Below, in pieces: positions 35,352-47,171 of a DNA stretch of 64,000 nucleotides. The DNA is taken from the NCBI GenBank assembly GCA_916613615.1, contig OU744721.1, forward strand, positions 53,082,747 to 53,146,746, given 5' to 3'. Made by a program: the position numbers and the translations under genes. The notes under the pieces were generated by a model. The model was not told the origin of the DNA and ran no database searches. It was given only the letters and a program-made list of their open reading frames with translations. Origin of the DNA: Steromphala cineraria. Taxonomy: Eukaryota; Mollusca; Gastropoda; Trochida; Trochidae. Numbering within the stretch: the stretch's first letter is position 1; every line of letters begins with the position of its first letter.

Positions 35352-36042
35352 AGAACCAGTCCGTTGTTGTCATCGCATAGTGGTTTTCTTTAACACGAAT
35401 GCAGATGGCATGCTTAATATATTCATTATATATCTTATATATTCATTCCATTGCAATGTTATCATATATCATCGTTTTCAGCTAAAATGAAATAGCATTC
35501 ATACATGTATATTCGTGAAAGCCAAATTCACAGGTCCGATTAACAGGAATACTAGTCTAGGTATATAACCAATCAAACATCAAATAACATTCGCATTCTA
35601 TTGCTGTAGATAAGTTTTCAAAGTCGTTATCACTGGGCACTACCCCCGTATGATTATATATACAAAGATACATCATGATTTTATGCGTTAATTTTTAATG
35701 CATAAAAATAACAGCAGAAATGAACAATAATGCTTTCTTTAATTTTATTCAAATTCGAATTTTATGGCATCAATTAAATTAATAATAATGCCGCATGTTA
35801 CCGTTTTATTCGTCAAAGGGTGAATCAAAAAGCAGAAATAAACCATGATTTATTTTCAAAAGTAAAGAACGACAGAAAATATTAGTCTTTCAAACACAAC
35901 GACCTTTTGTTGTAATATATAGTTTGTGATTTTTAAAAAGCCCCTTACGGGAGGGGGACCGGGCCCCCTGAACCCCTTTGATCCGCCACTGTTCTGCATT
36001 TTTAATTTTTTATTGACTTGAATCTATAACTGATTTTCAAAA
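35352..36042. other. Intergenic DNA
   Basis: AT-rich. Near its end a GGGGGACCGGGCCCCCTGAA block and GATCCGCCACTG precede the G/C palindrome, and GATCCGCCACTG recurs just after it, so the palindrome may be the inner part of a small duplicated repeat. Confidence 0.4.
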
Positions 36043-36086
36043 GGGGGGGGGGGGGGGGGGGTCCGGACCCCCCCCCCCCCCCCCCC
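36043..36086. repeat. Perfect G19-TCCGGA-C19 palindrome
   Basis: 19 G, the self-complementary TCCGGA, then 19 C: a 44-base perfect palindrome with no loop bases. Confidence 0.9.
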
Positions 36087-37116
36087 TTGGATCCGCCACT
36101 GAAAACTATGTCTGTCCACACGGTATACAAGTTTAACTTATATGTTTAGTTATATCCGTGAACATAAACACATTATGAGATTTCTTAATTAAATCCATCA
36201 AATTGAGTTATAGAAATATAGGAGGAATAAAAGGAAAAGACTTATGAAACTATTGGGTAATGCAATCGAAATGTTATTTCTTCCGCTTCACAATTCAAAG
36301 AAATATTTTACCAATCTAAATACACGCTCTTTAAATATCACTCTATACAAGGAAACACAAAATAATACGATAGATTGAGGAAAATTGATAAAAATTCACA
36401 AGGAAAAAGAGTGAAAATGTTTTATTTGATAATTGTCAAGATATGAAAAGATAAGACTTGGTACGAAAATTTGACTTTTGTATTGGATTTACATTTAGAT
36501 GGTTTTAGATTTAGTTAGATGGTTATCAAAACAAAGAAGTATCACATAATTGAAATTTGAAACTTAAGAGTTATTATGTAAACTAACCTCAGCTCCCAAT
36601 GTACGAATCGAAACCACATAAAGTGTTTTTATGAAATAAAATCTCTGTCATGTTTGGAATGTTATAAAACACGAAGGAAATATATCTGATGTCAGTAGGG
36701 TTTGTAGCCATGACAACAACTAAGGCGTTAACTGAAAGTTACATGTACGTCACAAGTATCGTTTAAATATATTACTATACTAGTATATGTAATAATTTTT
36801 TCTTGTATTGTATTTTCTTGTATTCTCTTAAAGGAACAGTAGCACGTTTTAAGAGAGACACAGAGTATGTTGATAGGATAACTTATGTCAAATTTTGAAA
36901 TCGATGTTATTACATCGGGAACCACTAACTGTTACTGAAAATAACAAGTTAAAGGTCAATCAGTACATAAGAGCGAAAATACGGCCATTCAAAGTCGTGA
37001 TTTTGATCGAAAACCGGACAATGTGACTGGAGTGGCGCGCGCAAATTCGCCAAACGTAATTTTGAAACCTTGTCATAAGCTGACATGAAGATATATTCGA
37101 TTCGATAGTGTTTATT

Positions 37117-37712
37117 ATGAATATCAATATAACCTTGCAGAGAAAGGACGCCAATGTTGGGCACTCAATGTGAAAGGTCTCCTAAGCCGCTATGGCTTTG
37201 GATATGCTTGGTTCTAACAAAATGTTGGAAATACAAATGTTTTTATGTCTCTATTTAAGCAAAGATGTATTGACAACGATAATCAGTCATGGAAAGGAGA
37301 TATCTCATCTTTCCCAAAACTAGAATTCCTGAATAATATAAAAGATAATGTTTCTTATGAATTATATATAAGCCATATCAAGTGTAAAACATTTCGTATT
37401 GCCGTGAGTAAATTCCGAAGCTCCAATCATATGCTGATGATTGAATATGGTAGACGACTCGGTCTAGAACGAAAGGATCGTCTCTGCCCTCTTTGCATAA
37501 TTCCTACTATTGAAGATGAATACCATTTTTGTCTTGAATGTCAATTTTATCTAGAACTTAGATCAAATATAATCCCGCCATACTATTATAATTTTCCCTC
37601 ATATGAAAAGCTATATCAACTGTTCATGTCAAAGAATATATCCATTATAAATAGTCTTGGCAAGTATCTGTTCTTAGCCAGAAAGAAACGTAACACGTTT
37701 TTGTGTCTGTGA
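37117..37712 (+). pseudogene. LINE ORF2 C-terminal zinc-binding part
   Basis: The frame is open from the LINE's 5' edge, broken by one TAA (37215-37217), then continues to TGA at 37712. It reads CWALNVKGLL..YGF..AW, then SLFKQRC.D...QSWKGDI, and a Cys/His cluster C-P-L-C...IEDEYHFCLEC typical of the C-terminus of non-LTR retrotransposon reverse-transcriptase proteins. The RT domain itself is missing through 5' truncation. Clade not determined. Confidence 0.75.
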
Positions 37713-37844
37713 CACCCCTATACCCTGTTGTATATGTTGATATCAAACATATTTTACTGGCGCTTCGATAATGTGCACAAATTGTATGCTCTGTATAATG
37801 GGCCTGTGGCCCCTTTACTGAAATAAAGCTCTCTCTCTCATAAA
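37117..37844 (+). mobile_element. 5'-truncated LINE fragment with 13-bp target duplication
   Basis: Inserted in the TIR element. GATAGTGTTTATT is present at 37104-37116 and again at 37845-37857. The 3' end reads GGGCCTGTGGCCCCTTTACT, AATAAAG, then a short CTCTCTCTC tail, a LINE-like end without long poly-A. Confidence 0.85.
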
Positions 37845-38733
37845 GATAGTGTTTATTGGGTATTGTGACTAATAGGTAGATTAAATGGATGCATAATTTC
37901 GAATATTAAAGGTATTTGAGATGTTTTCTTGATTTTTCCATAAAATCAAGCATTTTAGAGATATTATGCATAAATGGATATATTTGCAAGTCCAGTGATG
38001 AGATATGAACTTCAATCAGCATATTTGATATTTTGTAGCTTATCAAAACCAAACAGAATTTTAACAAAGATACTCTGTGTCACTTTAAGGGGGAACATAA
38101 GGTGATGTCAGGAAAAAAATAAATTAACGGTTCCAATTAAAAGACAATATATTTAAACTAAATGGAGCAGTTATAATTCAAATATATAACGTAAAGTTAG
38201 CCATGCGATTCATTTTTCTTACACAAAATGAATTAAAGGTGTTCACAAAAAATGGCCGCCAATGGATTTTATGTGAATCTTCATACTTTGTCGTCTGGAC
38301 ATGGATGATTGACTTGTGTAATGAGATTTTTGACACTGTCAAAATAACACATTTAGCATCAAGTTACATAAACTATAAAAAACCCTGCTACTGCTCCTTT
38401 AATGTTAAGTATGTCACGAAAACGCATTGATGTTATCACATTTACAATTCCAAGCAAATTCCAAACCATCCCAAGATATCAAATGGAACTCTTTTTTAAA
38501 TAATTTATCACACTATTTTTGTGTTTATCAAAAAATATATTTATAATTATTAACGGCCCAAACTGTTATCATAGTTGAATGTTCCATGAAAACAATTGAA
38601 AAACAAAGTCACACCCTACCTTAATGTAAAATATAAACATATATATAATAATTAATTCACGACATTAAATAAAGCTGTTTCATCAATAGTACATACACAT
38701 GTTTGCTGTCAAACCAATTTCGTGAATATATGT

Positions 38734-38937
38734 TTAAAGGGGCAGTAGCACGTTTTTAGGGGGAATATAAGGTGATGTCAGGAAAAATCTTCTTACGTTG
38801 TCCTCTGACTATGGATGATTGGGTTGTGTAATGATATTTCTGACACTGTCAAAATAATACATTTAGCATTAACTTACAATTATCAGTGAAAAATTTTGAA
38901 AATAAAATTATCAAAAAACGTGCTACTGCCCCTTTAA
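38734..38937 (+). repeat. MITE (GGGGCAGTAGCACG family) copy 6, internally deleted
   Basis: Both termini intact (TTAAAGGGGCAGTAGCACG, CTACTGCCCCTTTAA) but only 204 bp. About 150 bp of the interior is missing. Confidence 0.9.
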
Positions 38938-40994
38938 GGTGTTATATAACCTGAAATGACGATGATGTACATGTATTTTTGAGGATTGATTGTAAAAATC
39001 TATTAAAAAACACATCAGATTAAAAAACTTTGAAATTAGTCGAAATTACTGCTATCAGGTCATTAATTGATTAAAAATGAGGCAAATTTATGAATATCAA
39101 AACCGCGAATCTCTGCATTTTTTGGCATTCGATTGGAACTGTTTGCATCAAAATGTTATGGTTTTCGAACGATAAGAACTTGAGAAATGTTGAGCATTTT
39201 TGGCTGCAAAAACAGCCTTAGATACTCAAATGTCTTTACTTACACACATGTAGGTTCAACTGAACACGATTATGAGCTACTTGTATCACCAACAGTAAAC
39301 AGACACTATAAAAAATGTATCCCTTGATTTGAGTACCGTCTCACTCTATAATGTTGTTAAATAATAAGGTATTATCGATATCTCGACTTATTGCAATGCA
39401 GGAACAGCATGATACGAATCGGTACACACTGATGCAAATATTCAATATATCGAACGTTTTAAAACATAACGATGTACGGAATGTACATATTAGAAACACT
39501 TTATTTATATTAAGGAGGTTTGATACCTTTGTTACTGCACATCCGCAACAGTCAGATTGTGCTATTTTGAAGTTTATGCTGTTTTGTTTATTTTTCACTG
39601 AAAGTGTGAGATAAAAAAATTAAAAAATTAAAAAATGAGTTAGTTTAATAAAAAACAATGACTATGTTATATTTGTGAACATAAGTATCTGTTTATGATA
39701 AAATTTATTTCACTAATTAACCTTAAGTACTAATGAAAATTTATAAAAAGGGTAATGTTGACAATGAAGAGTTATTTCCCCTGAATGTTAATTTTCATTA
39801 ATGTGGCTAAATTGAATGGGAATATCTCTGTTATCCCCTTGTGACATATTGTTTTTTCTTTTTAATCTTATTCTAGTGTGTGTTAACTATAAAATATACA
39901 ATTTTCAAAAAATCTTAATACGAGAAATCGATTTTTTTCATAAAAGAGTAATTTTTTACAAAAATAATCATACAGAAAAAAAGAGGTTATTTGTATGAAT
40001 TTACTTCATATTATTTTCAAGTTCCTTTTTTAGACTTAGTTTATTTCCATACTGCAATGCCTTAATAGAAAAACATTTAAATATCAATTATATTCAAAAG
40101 TTATCTTGAAAAGGAGTTTTTAAATCTAAATTTTTAAATCCTAACGGATGGGCCCTTTTTCGAACAAAAACTGTGGTGACATGGTATTTTTATGACACAA
40201 TTTGATTCAAGACATATTTTTCAACAAAATAAGACCAACTTTAGCTATTTCTTAATACCCAGTCGATATTTTGTATCCAACCTCCTTAAATGAAACGTGG
40301 TCGATTTGATAGGATCAACCTGTGAATTTGTTATTAGAAAGTGAAGCCAAACCTAAGCCAGATCCCCCAAGCTTATTGCTTGGTGCCCCAAAGGGCACCA
40401 AGCATTATGATTTGATTTTTCTAAAACTTTTCTGAATTCTCTCTATATTACTCTTGAAATTTTCAAAGGGAAGCCGCGCCAATCACATGTGTTGTATCCA
40501 AATCAAAAGACCAATGAACAGAGCTGTAACAAAAAATGCATTACGTCACCATGTGGGTAATACAAAATATTTGGCACATTAAATTGTGGAATATGATTTC
40601 GCTTTAAATGTTATATTAAAAGAGAAACAATGTTTTCTATTAAAGATGCTGATAAATGTTAACAGACTCAATCAAAAACATTTTCGTTTGAAGAAGAGTC
40701 TGCATTTGTTCCAGATAAAGCATTAATTATTTCGCATTCAATAATCGTAGAATCCACTTTTTTATAACCCACACGATTTAATTTCACGCTGGGCTCGCCT
40801 GGCGAATTAAAAGTAATGTTTGTGTAAGTACGATGGTGACATCGAAATAAGACTTATGTTTACTAATAGGTAGATCACTTACGACCACGAGACAAGTCAT
40901 ACTTAACGATGTCACTAAATGTTTACGTTGAAAACATGTATTTATTATCAGAGTACTGAAATTGACTCGTGCTATATTTAGAATATGACCTACA
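38938..40994. other. Intergenic DNA
   Basis: No gene recognised. A 265-bp open stretch at 39351-39614 has no recognisable domain. A small perfect hairpin (GCTTGGTGCCC / GGGCACCAAGC) lies near 40378-40404. Confidence 0.4.
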
Positions 40995-41045
40995 TCGCTG
41001 GTTCCAAACGTTAGCTCAGCGGACCTGGGTTGAAATCCCGTCAGA
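40995..41045 (+). other. tRNA-like remnant
   Basis: TTAGCTCAGCGG resembles an A box and GGGTTGAAATCCCG a B box, but they are too close together for a full tRNA (the anticodon arm is missing). Probably a decayed SINE head. Confidence 0.35.
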
Positions 41046-42130
41046 TCATCGGGAAGTATTTTCTTTATTATCTGTTATACTACTGTTAATAATTAACCAG
41101 TATGGCAAGGAGATATCGTTTTGGCAGTACGTTTTGCACAATTTCCTGTCATTGTCAACGCTACATGACAACACAGTGCTTTTACTTCAAGTAACTACAT
41201 CACAATGCCACAACATCATAAACATAGTGACCTCACTATGCAATGACATCACTGTCTTGAAAATCTAGTGTTGTTGTGTTCAGAGATTTACATTTTTTCT
41301 CTGAGATGTCAAAAAGAGTGAATTTGGATGATAAATAGATTTTCACAGTCGTGTATTTTGATATGAAATATACCAACAATCGTTGATGAATGTAAAAAAT
41401 ATTCATAACTTTCAGCAATTCGTGTTGATAGAAATTAATTTTGTGAAGTTAACTTTGAGTAATACTTGTGTTAATATTAGTGCTGTTATCCAGTGTTGTA
41501 TATTTCACTTATCCCCCGAATTGTTTGACAAATCACAATCTCCTTCATCTGCCTATGTGGCACCAAGCATGCCTTTTTAGAGGCTTTTCTTGTTGTAGAA
41601 AGCTCGAAACGTATATTGCCCTTTTCTGAGAAAGATACCCGAAAGAAAATCCAAAAGTTTTTACAAATATGAAAAACAAGTACAACCAATTAACAAGCCG
41701 AGCTTGCTCAATGACTAGTGTCGAAAACTCGAAACTTCTTACGCCTAGAAAAAACCCGAGAGGAAGTTTTATGACCATTATGATCAAATGCTCATGGTGT
41801 AATATAGGGAAATATTGATCATCAAAACTAAAATACTTGAAGCTTCTCCAGTCAACCGTTTCAAAGCAAGACTACTTCCTTCCTCATGCAGTTGTATTTC
41901 TGTTTGTATAAAATGGTTTCTATATATGGTGGATCATTTAGAAGTTATATGGTATGTCAATTACAAGTGATAAGCTTTATGATAACTGTCAAGATATACA
42001 TTACGTAAGCACGTCAAGAACAACATACAGAGTAAGTATTTCAACCATTTCATATTTATCCATTTGTGTGTTTATTACACATTTTTTATGTAAGTTAACA
42101 ACTAAAACCTAAATCAAAATGAAGTTATGG
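41046..42130. other. Intergenic DNA
   Basis: AT-rich, nothing recognised. Confidence 0.35.
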
Positions 42131-42500
42131 ATGCTGATCACATAAACTTTTGCGTTCTTTTTTAACATGAATTTTTATGAACACATTGTAAAGTTGCAGC
42201 ATAACATATTTGTTATTGTTAATTGACATATTTTGAAATAAGTGTATAGGTGGAGTTAATAAATGATCACATAAATTATGGCGTCCTTTTAAAACATTTT
42301 TGTACATAAATTGTAATTAACACATTGTTAAGTTGCATCAAAATATATATATTGGTGTTAATTGACATATTTCTAAATAAGTTTATAGATGGAGTTTTTT
42401 TAATGAGCTTTCGTTTTAGATTTCGGACATCCTTTTTAAATAAATGTATGGATGGAGTAGATGAATGATCTTTCGTTTTAGAATTTGGAAATTTCAGTGT
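42130..42500. repeat. ~125-bp tandem duplication, ~2.5 copies
   Basis: Repeated landmarks are ACACATTGTAAAGTTGCA, TTAATTGACATATTT, AATAAGTTTATAGATGGAGT. Confidence 0.7.
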
Positions 42501-43239
42501 TTTTACACACAAATAAATTAAGATGTGTTAGTTGCATAATTGGGTGAAATCGAATTAATATAATGAAATGTTAAGCATTGGATGACATCGTATATGACTT
42601 TTAACCATTGGACAATGCTCCAGATTAATATGACAGAAAGGAACAGAACAGAACAGAACAGAATCTGATTTTCAGACTTGGGTTCTTTGAACCCCGCATC
42701 TACAGTGCAAATATATATGTACAGAGACAGGACACTAATTATTACCGATACATACACTGTTTGATAAATTTAGCTAGGAACAATAATGTATGCTTATCAG
42801 TAGACGGCAATAGTTTGGTAAATTTATGCTTTGATGGACAATCTAAACAATAACGGCTTATATACTTGACATCATACTTTTAACACACAAATAAAGTGAA
42901 ATTCATCTTCGATTGTTCATTACAAAAATCAAAAAGAAAGGGGTATCGCCAGAAAAACAACCTTCAGTTTTGCTCGGTTACTCATCTTCAGTTTATTTCA
43001 GAAATTATTTCTAGAGTTTTGATTAATTTAATCTATTTTTAAAGATATTAGGTTGAAAAAAGCTTTATAATCCTTAATTTTTGTGATGTCGAATGAATGA
43101 GAAGGAATGTGTTTAAACTACAAGTCAATAGGAGAATTCAAAAAAGGTTAACGAAAACTTTAGTAAAAGTGAAATATAACGTACCATAGCAAGTAAAATA
43201 TCATATACCATAGCATGTAAAATATTTTAAAGCCATTAT

Positions 43240-43830
43240 GTGGTGAAATAAGTCATGATATAAATTACGATATGTTGCACATGTGTAATAAACCTTAGCA
43301 GTAATTCCATTGCTGATTTATGAAGTCCACGTGACAACGGAATGGGGGACTAACTTTACGAGAAACTGGACTTTTTGCTTTATCGCCGCTGTGTGCTTCC
43401 GGACATCACGTGAAAAGCGTGCAGCACGAGCAAAGTCATGTACACCGACATAGCGGGCGGGTGAAACGGAGCAAATGTGTCATTTCATCTGCTTGACTCT
43501 TTTACACTTAACACAGCATTTTGAATAAATTATAATGATAATCCTGCTTCACCGTTTATGTGATTATACTGAAATTGATAGATAACATCAAAACAGTAAT
43601 ATTTCCGTTTGAGTATTGCTGTTTGAAACTGGCGCAATACAATATACACGCTGAAATTTCTCATAATCAGATATCTGGCTTTCTGACATTATGGATAATA
43701 AAGAAATTACAAACACTCGTGAGATGTCATATTGTTTGACAACACCCGTGCTAGTAAAACGATATTTCCCTTGCTCTCGCGAGGAAAATATCAATAAAAA
43801 ACAATATGACATCTCTGCTTGGGTGTTAAT
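43240..43830 (+). repeat. Dispersed repeat, copy 2
   Basis: Second copy of the repeat at 8370-8925, same orientation. It ends with a foldback around AGATGTCATATTGTTT / AACAATATGACATCT (about 43724-43816). Confidence 0.75.
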
Positions 43831-44239
43831 CTCTAGATATGCCATGCATATCAAGTAAAATATCGTACACCATAGCAAACTTTGAAACATTCGTTTAAAA
43901 GTGTCATGTGAAAGTGTTGTTCATATTTTCCTTATCGTTATTAACAACTTACTTTGTAGTTGTTTCTAGTAGTTGGTTGACAAGGAAAATTTTCCTCATC
44001 CAGTTCACCCCCTTCTCACATGAAACGCATTTTCCCCTTTCCCACTAATACGAATAGGCATGAGGAAAAACGTCACCTTTAGTAAAACCGAAAGCAAAAT
44101 TGGAAATCTTACTTTCCTTGAAGTTTTTACAAACCCATACAAAGTTTTATTGAGTGTTTTATTTAGCTAGGATTATGAAAAATAAGGCTGTAGGATATCG
44201 AATTGCAGAAATATGCGTTACATGCAATGAATTAAAGAA

Positions 44240-44665
44240 ATAGAGAATCTCACCCAAGTGTCCTCTGATATCAAATAAATCAACACAAGTTGATAAAAGT
44301 AACAAATACCTGAGGCTTGCCGAGGATATTTTACTTTTAGCAACGAGTGTTGATATAATTGATATAAGAAGACACGTGGTTGAGATTCTATTTATCATCC
44401 AAAATCATTTTTCATCACATTAGCATGAACAATGTACAACTTTGAACACAGCACAGCCCTCCAATTCCTAAACCAGTGATGTCATAGCATTGTGACGTCA
44501 AGTTGTTAATGACGTCATAGCATTGTGACGTCGTTGTGTTTATGACGTCATAGCATTGTGATATCATTTCTGATGATGCAAAACGTTTGTGATATCATGT
44601 CCCTTCTGCTTACAGGGCATTGTCCAAAATGTACTGTCAAACACAGTTTTGGATGATAAATATCT
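44240..44665. repeat. Foldback plus CRE-rich repeat, copy 1
   Basis: A hairpin element (AGAGAATCTCACCCAAGTGT ... ACACGTGGTTGAGATTCT) is followed by a unit bounded by TTTATCATCCAAAA and TTTTGGATGATAAAT. Inside are three exact TGACGTCA sites. Related to 53225-53697 and 54700-54905. Confidence 0.75.
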
Positions 44666-45570
44666 TGTTAAACAACAGTGCAATGTTTGGGTCAGAATTA
44701 CCCCAGGGCTCATTATTCATCAAAACAATTAAGAAAGTGAAAAAGGTAACATTTTTGTGTGGGTATTCCTAAAATATGTATTGTTTACTAGATCAACTAG
44801 GTCTTGCCGTAAATCAGAAATCGTTGTAAGAACATTCTGGTAAATAACATAAACATACATTGGGTCAACATGACACCAAGTTGTGTTTCCACTTTTGAGT
44901 AGTGTAAAAAGCACATGTGCCCAACATATTCATTGGAGCTATTATGAAGTGAAAGGAAGTAACAAAACGGTTAATTGTTAGAACTATGATAAAGTCAGGT
45001 TGATGCTATTGATGCCTGGTAAACCTGCAAAACCCAAGATAATTGAATTATGGTTAAAGTTGAAAAACTAAAAGATAAAATATCCATGAATATGCAATGC
45101 ACTTTTGTAGTTTAATAATTGTGAAAAACATCAAATTGCACAACATTTATATTTGATATATTGTAAAACATTTAATTTTACAGTCATAACTCTTTATATT
45201 AAGTAAAGATTGGATACCTTAAAAACAGATAAGTAATGATTCTCTTACACGAAAGGTAATAAGCTTCTGTCAGTCTGTGAGTTTTCCATCAGAGAAGTGA
45301 CAACTGTGCTTGCTCAAAGGTTAAAAAGGGTTCGCCCTCAATTTCGACAGTAAAACGTTTTTGTGAATTGGGAACATCCCATGGGAGATATTTTATAAGG
45401 CTGTTGAAATAATGTTAATTGCATTAACCAAAAAAAAAAAAGTTGAAGTAGATGTCTTAAAATTAATATCACAATATAAACTTTTGGTTGGACAATGCAT
45501 ACAGGTTTTTATTTCATGAATCATCTTTTTCTTGATATTATTAAAAAAATGTTAATACCCTTTTCTTCAG

Positions 45571-47171
45571 GTACACAATGATTGTTCATCTCTTAATTTT
45601 ATGCTTCATACCAACATTTTTATCGTTTGTTCAGGTAGACGATGGTTGTTCGTCTCCTCATCTTGTATCTCATACCAGCATTTCTATTTCTTCTTCAGGT
45701 AGACAATGGTTGTTCCTCTCCTCATCTTATGTGTCATACCAGCATTTCTATCTCTTCTTCAGGTAGACAATGGTTGTTCCTCTCCTCATCTTATGTATCA
45801 TACCAGCATTTCTATCTCTTCTTCAGGTAGACAGTGGTTGTTCGTCTCCTCATCTTATGTGTCATACCAGCATTTCTATCTTTTCTTCAGGTAGACAATG
45901 GTTGTTCCTCTCCTCATCTTATGTATCATACCAGCATTTCTATCTCTTCTTCAGGTAGACAGTGGTTGTTCGTCTCCTCATCTTATGTGTCATACCAGCA
46001 TTTCTATTTCTTCTTCAGATAGACAATGATTGTTCCTCTCCTCATCTTGTGTATCATACCAGCATTTCTATCTTTTCTTCAGGTAGACGATGGTTGTTCG
46101 TCTCCTCGTTTTATGTATCATACAAGCATTTCTATCTCTTCTTCAGGTAGACGATGGTTGTTCGTCTCCTCATCTTATGTGTTATACCAGCATTTCTATC
46201 TCTTCTTCAGGTAGACAATGGTTGTTCCTCTCCTCATCTTATGTGTCATACCAGCATTTCTATCTTTTCTTCAGGTAGACAATGATTGTTCGTCTCCTCA
46301 TCTTAAGTGTCATATCAGCCTTTCTATCATTTCTTCACGTAGACAATGGTTGTACGTCTCCTCATTTTATGTATCATACCAACATTTCTATTTCTTCTTC
46401 AGGTAGACGATGATTGTTCCTCTCCTCATCTTATGTGTCATACTAGCATTTCTATCTCTTCTTCGGGTAGACAATATTTGTTCGTCTCCTCATCTTATGT
46501 GTCATACCAGCATTTCTATCTTTTCTTCAGGTAAAAAATGTTTGTTCCTCTCCTCATCTTATGTGTCATACCAGCATTTCTATCTCCTCTTCAGGTAGAC
46601 AATGATTGTTCGTCTCCTCATCTTATGTGTCATACCAGCATTTCTATCTCTTCTCCGGGTAGACGATGGTTGTTCGTCTCCTCATCTTATGTGTCATACC
46701 AGCATTTCTATCTCTTCTTCAGGTAGACGATGGTTGTTCGTCTCCTCATCTTATGTGTCATACCAGCATTTCTATCTCTTCTTCAGGTAGACGATGGTTG
46801 TTCGTCTCCTCATCGCATTTGTCATACCAGCATTTCTATCTCCTCTTCAGGTAGACAATGTTTGTTCGTCTCCTCATCTTATGTGTCATACTAGCATTTC
46901 TATCTCTTCTTCAGGTAGACGATGATTGTTCGTCTCCTCATCTTATGTGTCATACCAGCATTTCTATCTTTTCTTCAGGTAGACAGTGGTTGTTTGTCTC
47001 CTAAATTTATGTGTCATACTAGCATTTTTATCTCTTCTTCAGGTAGACAATGATTGTTCGTCTTCTCATTTTATGTGTCATACCAACATTTCTATCTCTT
47101 CTTCAGGTAGACGATGGTTGTTCCTCTTCTCATCTTATGTGTCATACCAACATTTCTATCTCCAACAGTCT
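45571..47171 (+). repeat. 64-bp tandem array, 25 copies, made from a signal-peptide exon
   Basis: Units start GTAGACRATGGTTGTTC and end TATCTCTTCTTCAG. Start codons (or their mutated equivalents) lie at 45578 + 64n up to 47114, exactly 24 steps with no length change. Each unit encodes an M-(V/I)-V-x-LLILCVIPAFL signal-like peptide. The last unit is the first coding exon of gene B. Edge copies (first, last) are the most diverged. Confidence 0.92.
47114..47171 (+). CDS. Gene B exon 1: signal peptide
   Basis: ATG at 47114, 58 nt, donor GTCT|GTAAGC, phase 1. It reads MVVPLLILCVIPTFLSPTV and the split codon with the next exon gives Ser. This last unit of the 64-bp array differs from the others at its 3' end, where CTTCTTCAG|GTAGAC is replaced by CCAACAGTCT|GTAAGC; only this one gives the phase needed downstream. 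Confidence 0.75.

Larger units (their letters stand above)
36854..38083. mobile_element. TIR element nested in MITE copy 5
   Basis: The ends AGAGACACAGAGTAT and ATACTCTGTGTCAC are near-perfect inverse repeats, flanked by TTTAAG. Without the LINE it would be about 490 bp with no coding content. Superfamily not assigned. Confidence 0.75.
36828..38402 (+). repeat. MITE (GGGGCAGTAGCACG family) copy 5, split by a nested insertion
   Basis: Left end TTAAAGGAACAGTAGCACG at 36828, right end CTGCTACTGCTCCTTTAA at 38402. Normal family sequence resumes at 38084 after a 1230-bp insert. The hexamer TTTAAG at the break point is present on both sides (36848-36853 and 38084-38089). Confidence 0.88.

Noticed and set aside
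34988..38430. Small open frames repeated inside the GGGGCAGTAGCACG elements
   Set aside because: They recur in both orientations in different copies, carry stops in most copies and show no domain.
39341..39614. Overlapping open frames on both strands
   Set aside because: Neither resembles a known protein or carries splice support, and the composition is like the surrounding DNA.
40995..41045. Possible functional tRNA gene
   Set aside because: A- and B-box-like segments are too close and no acceptor stem or anticodon arm can be folded.
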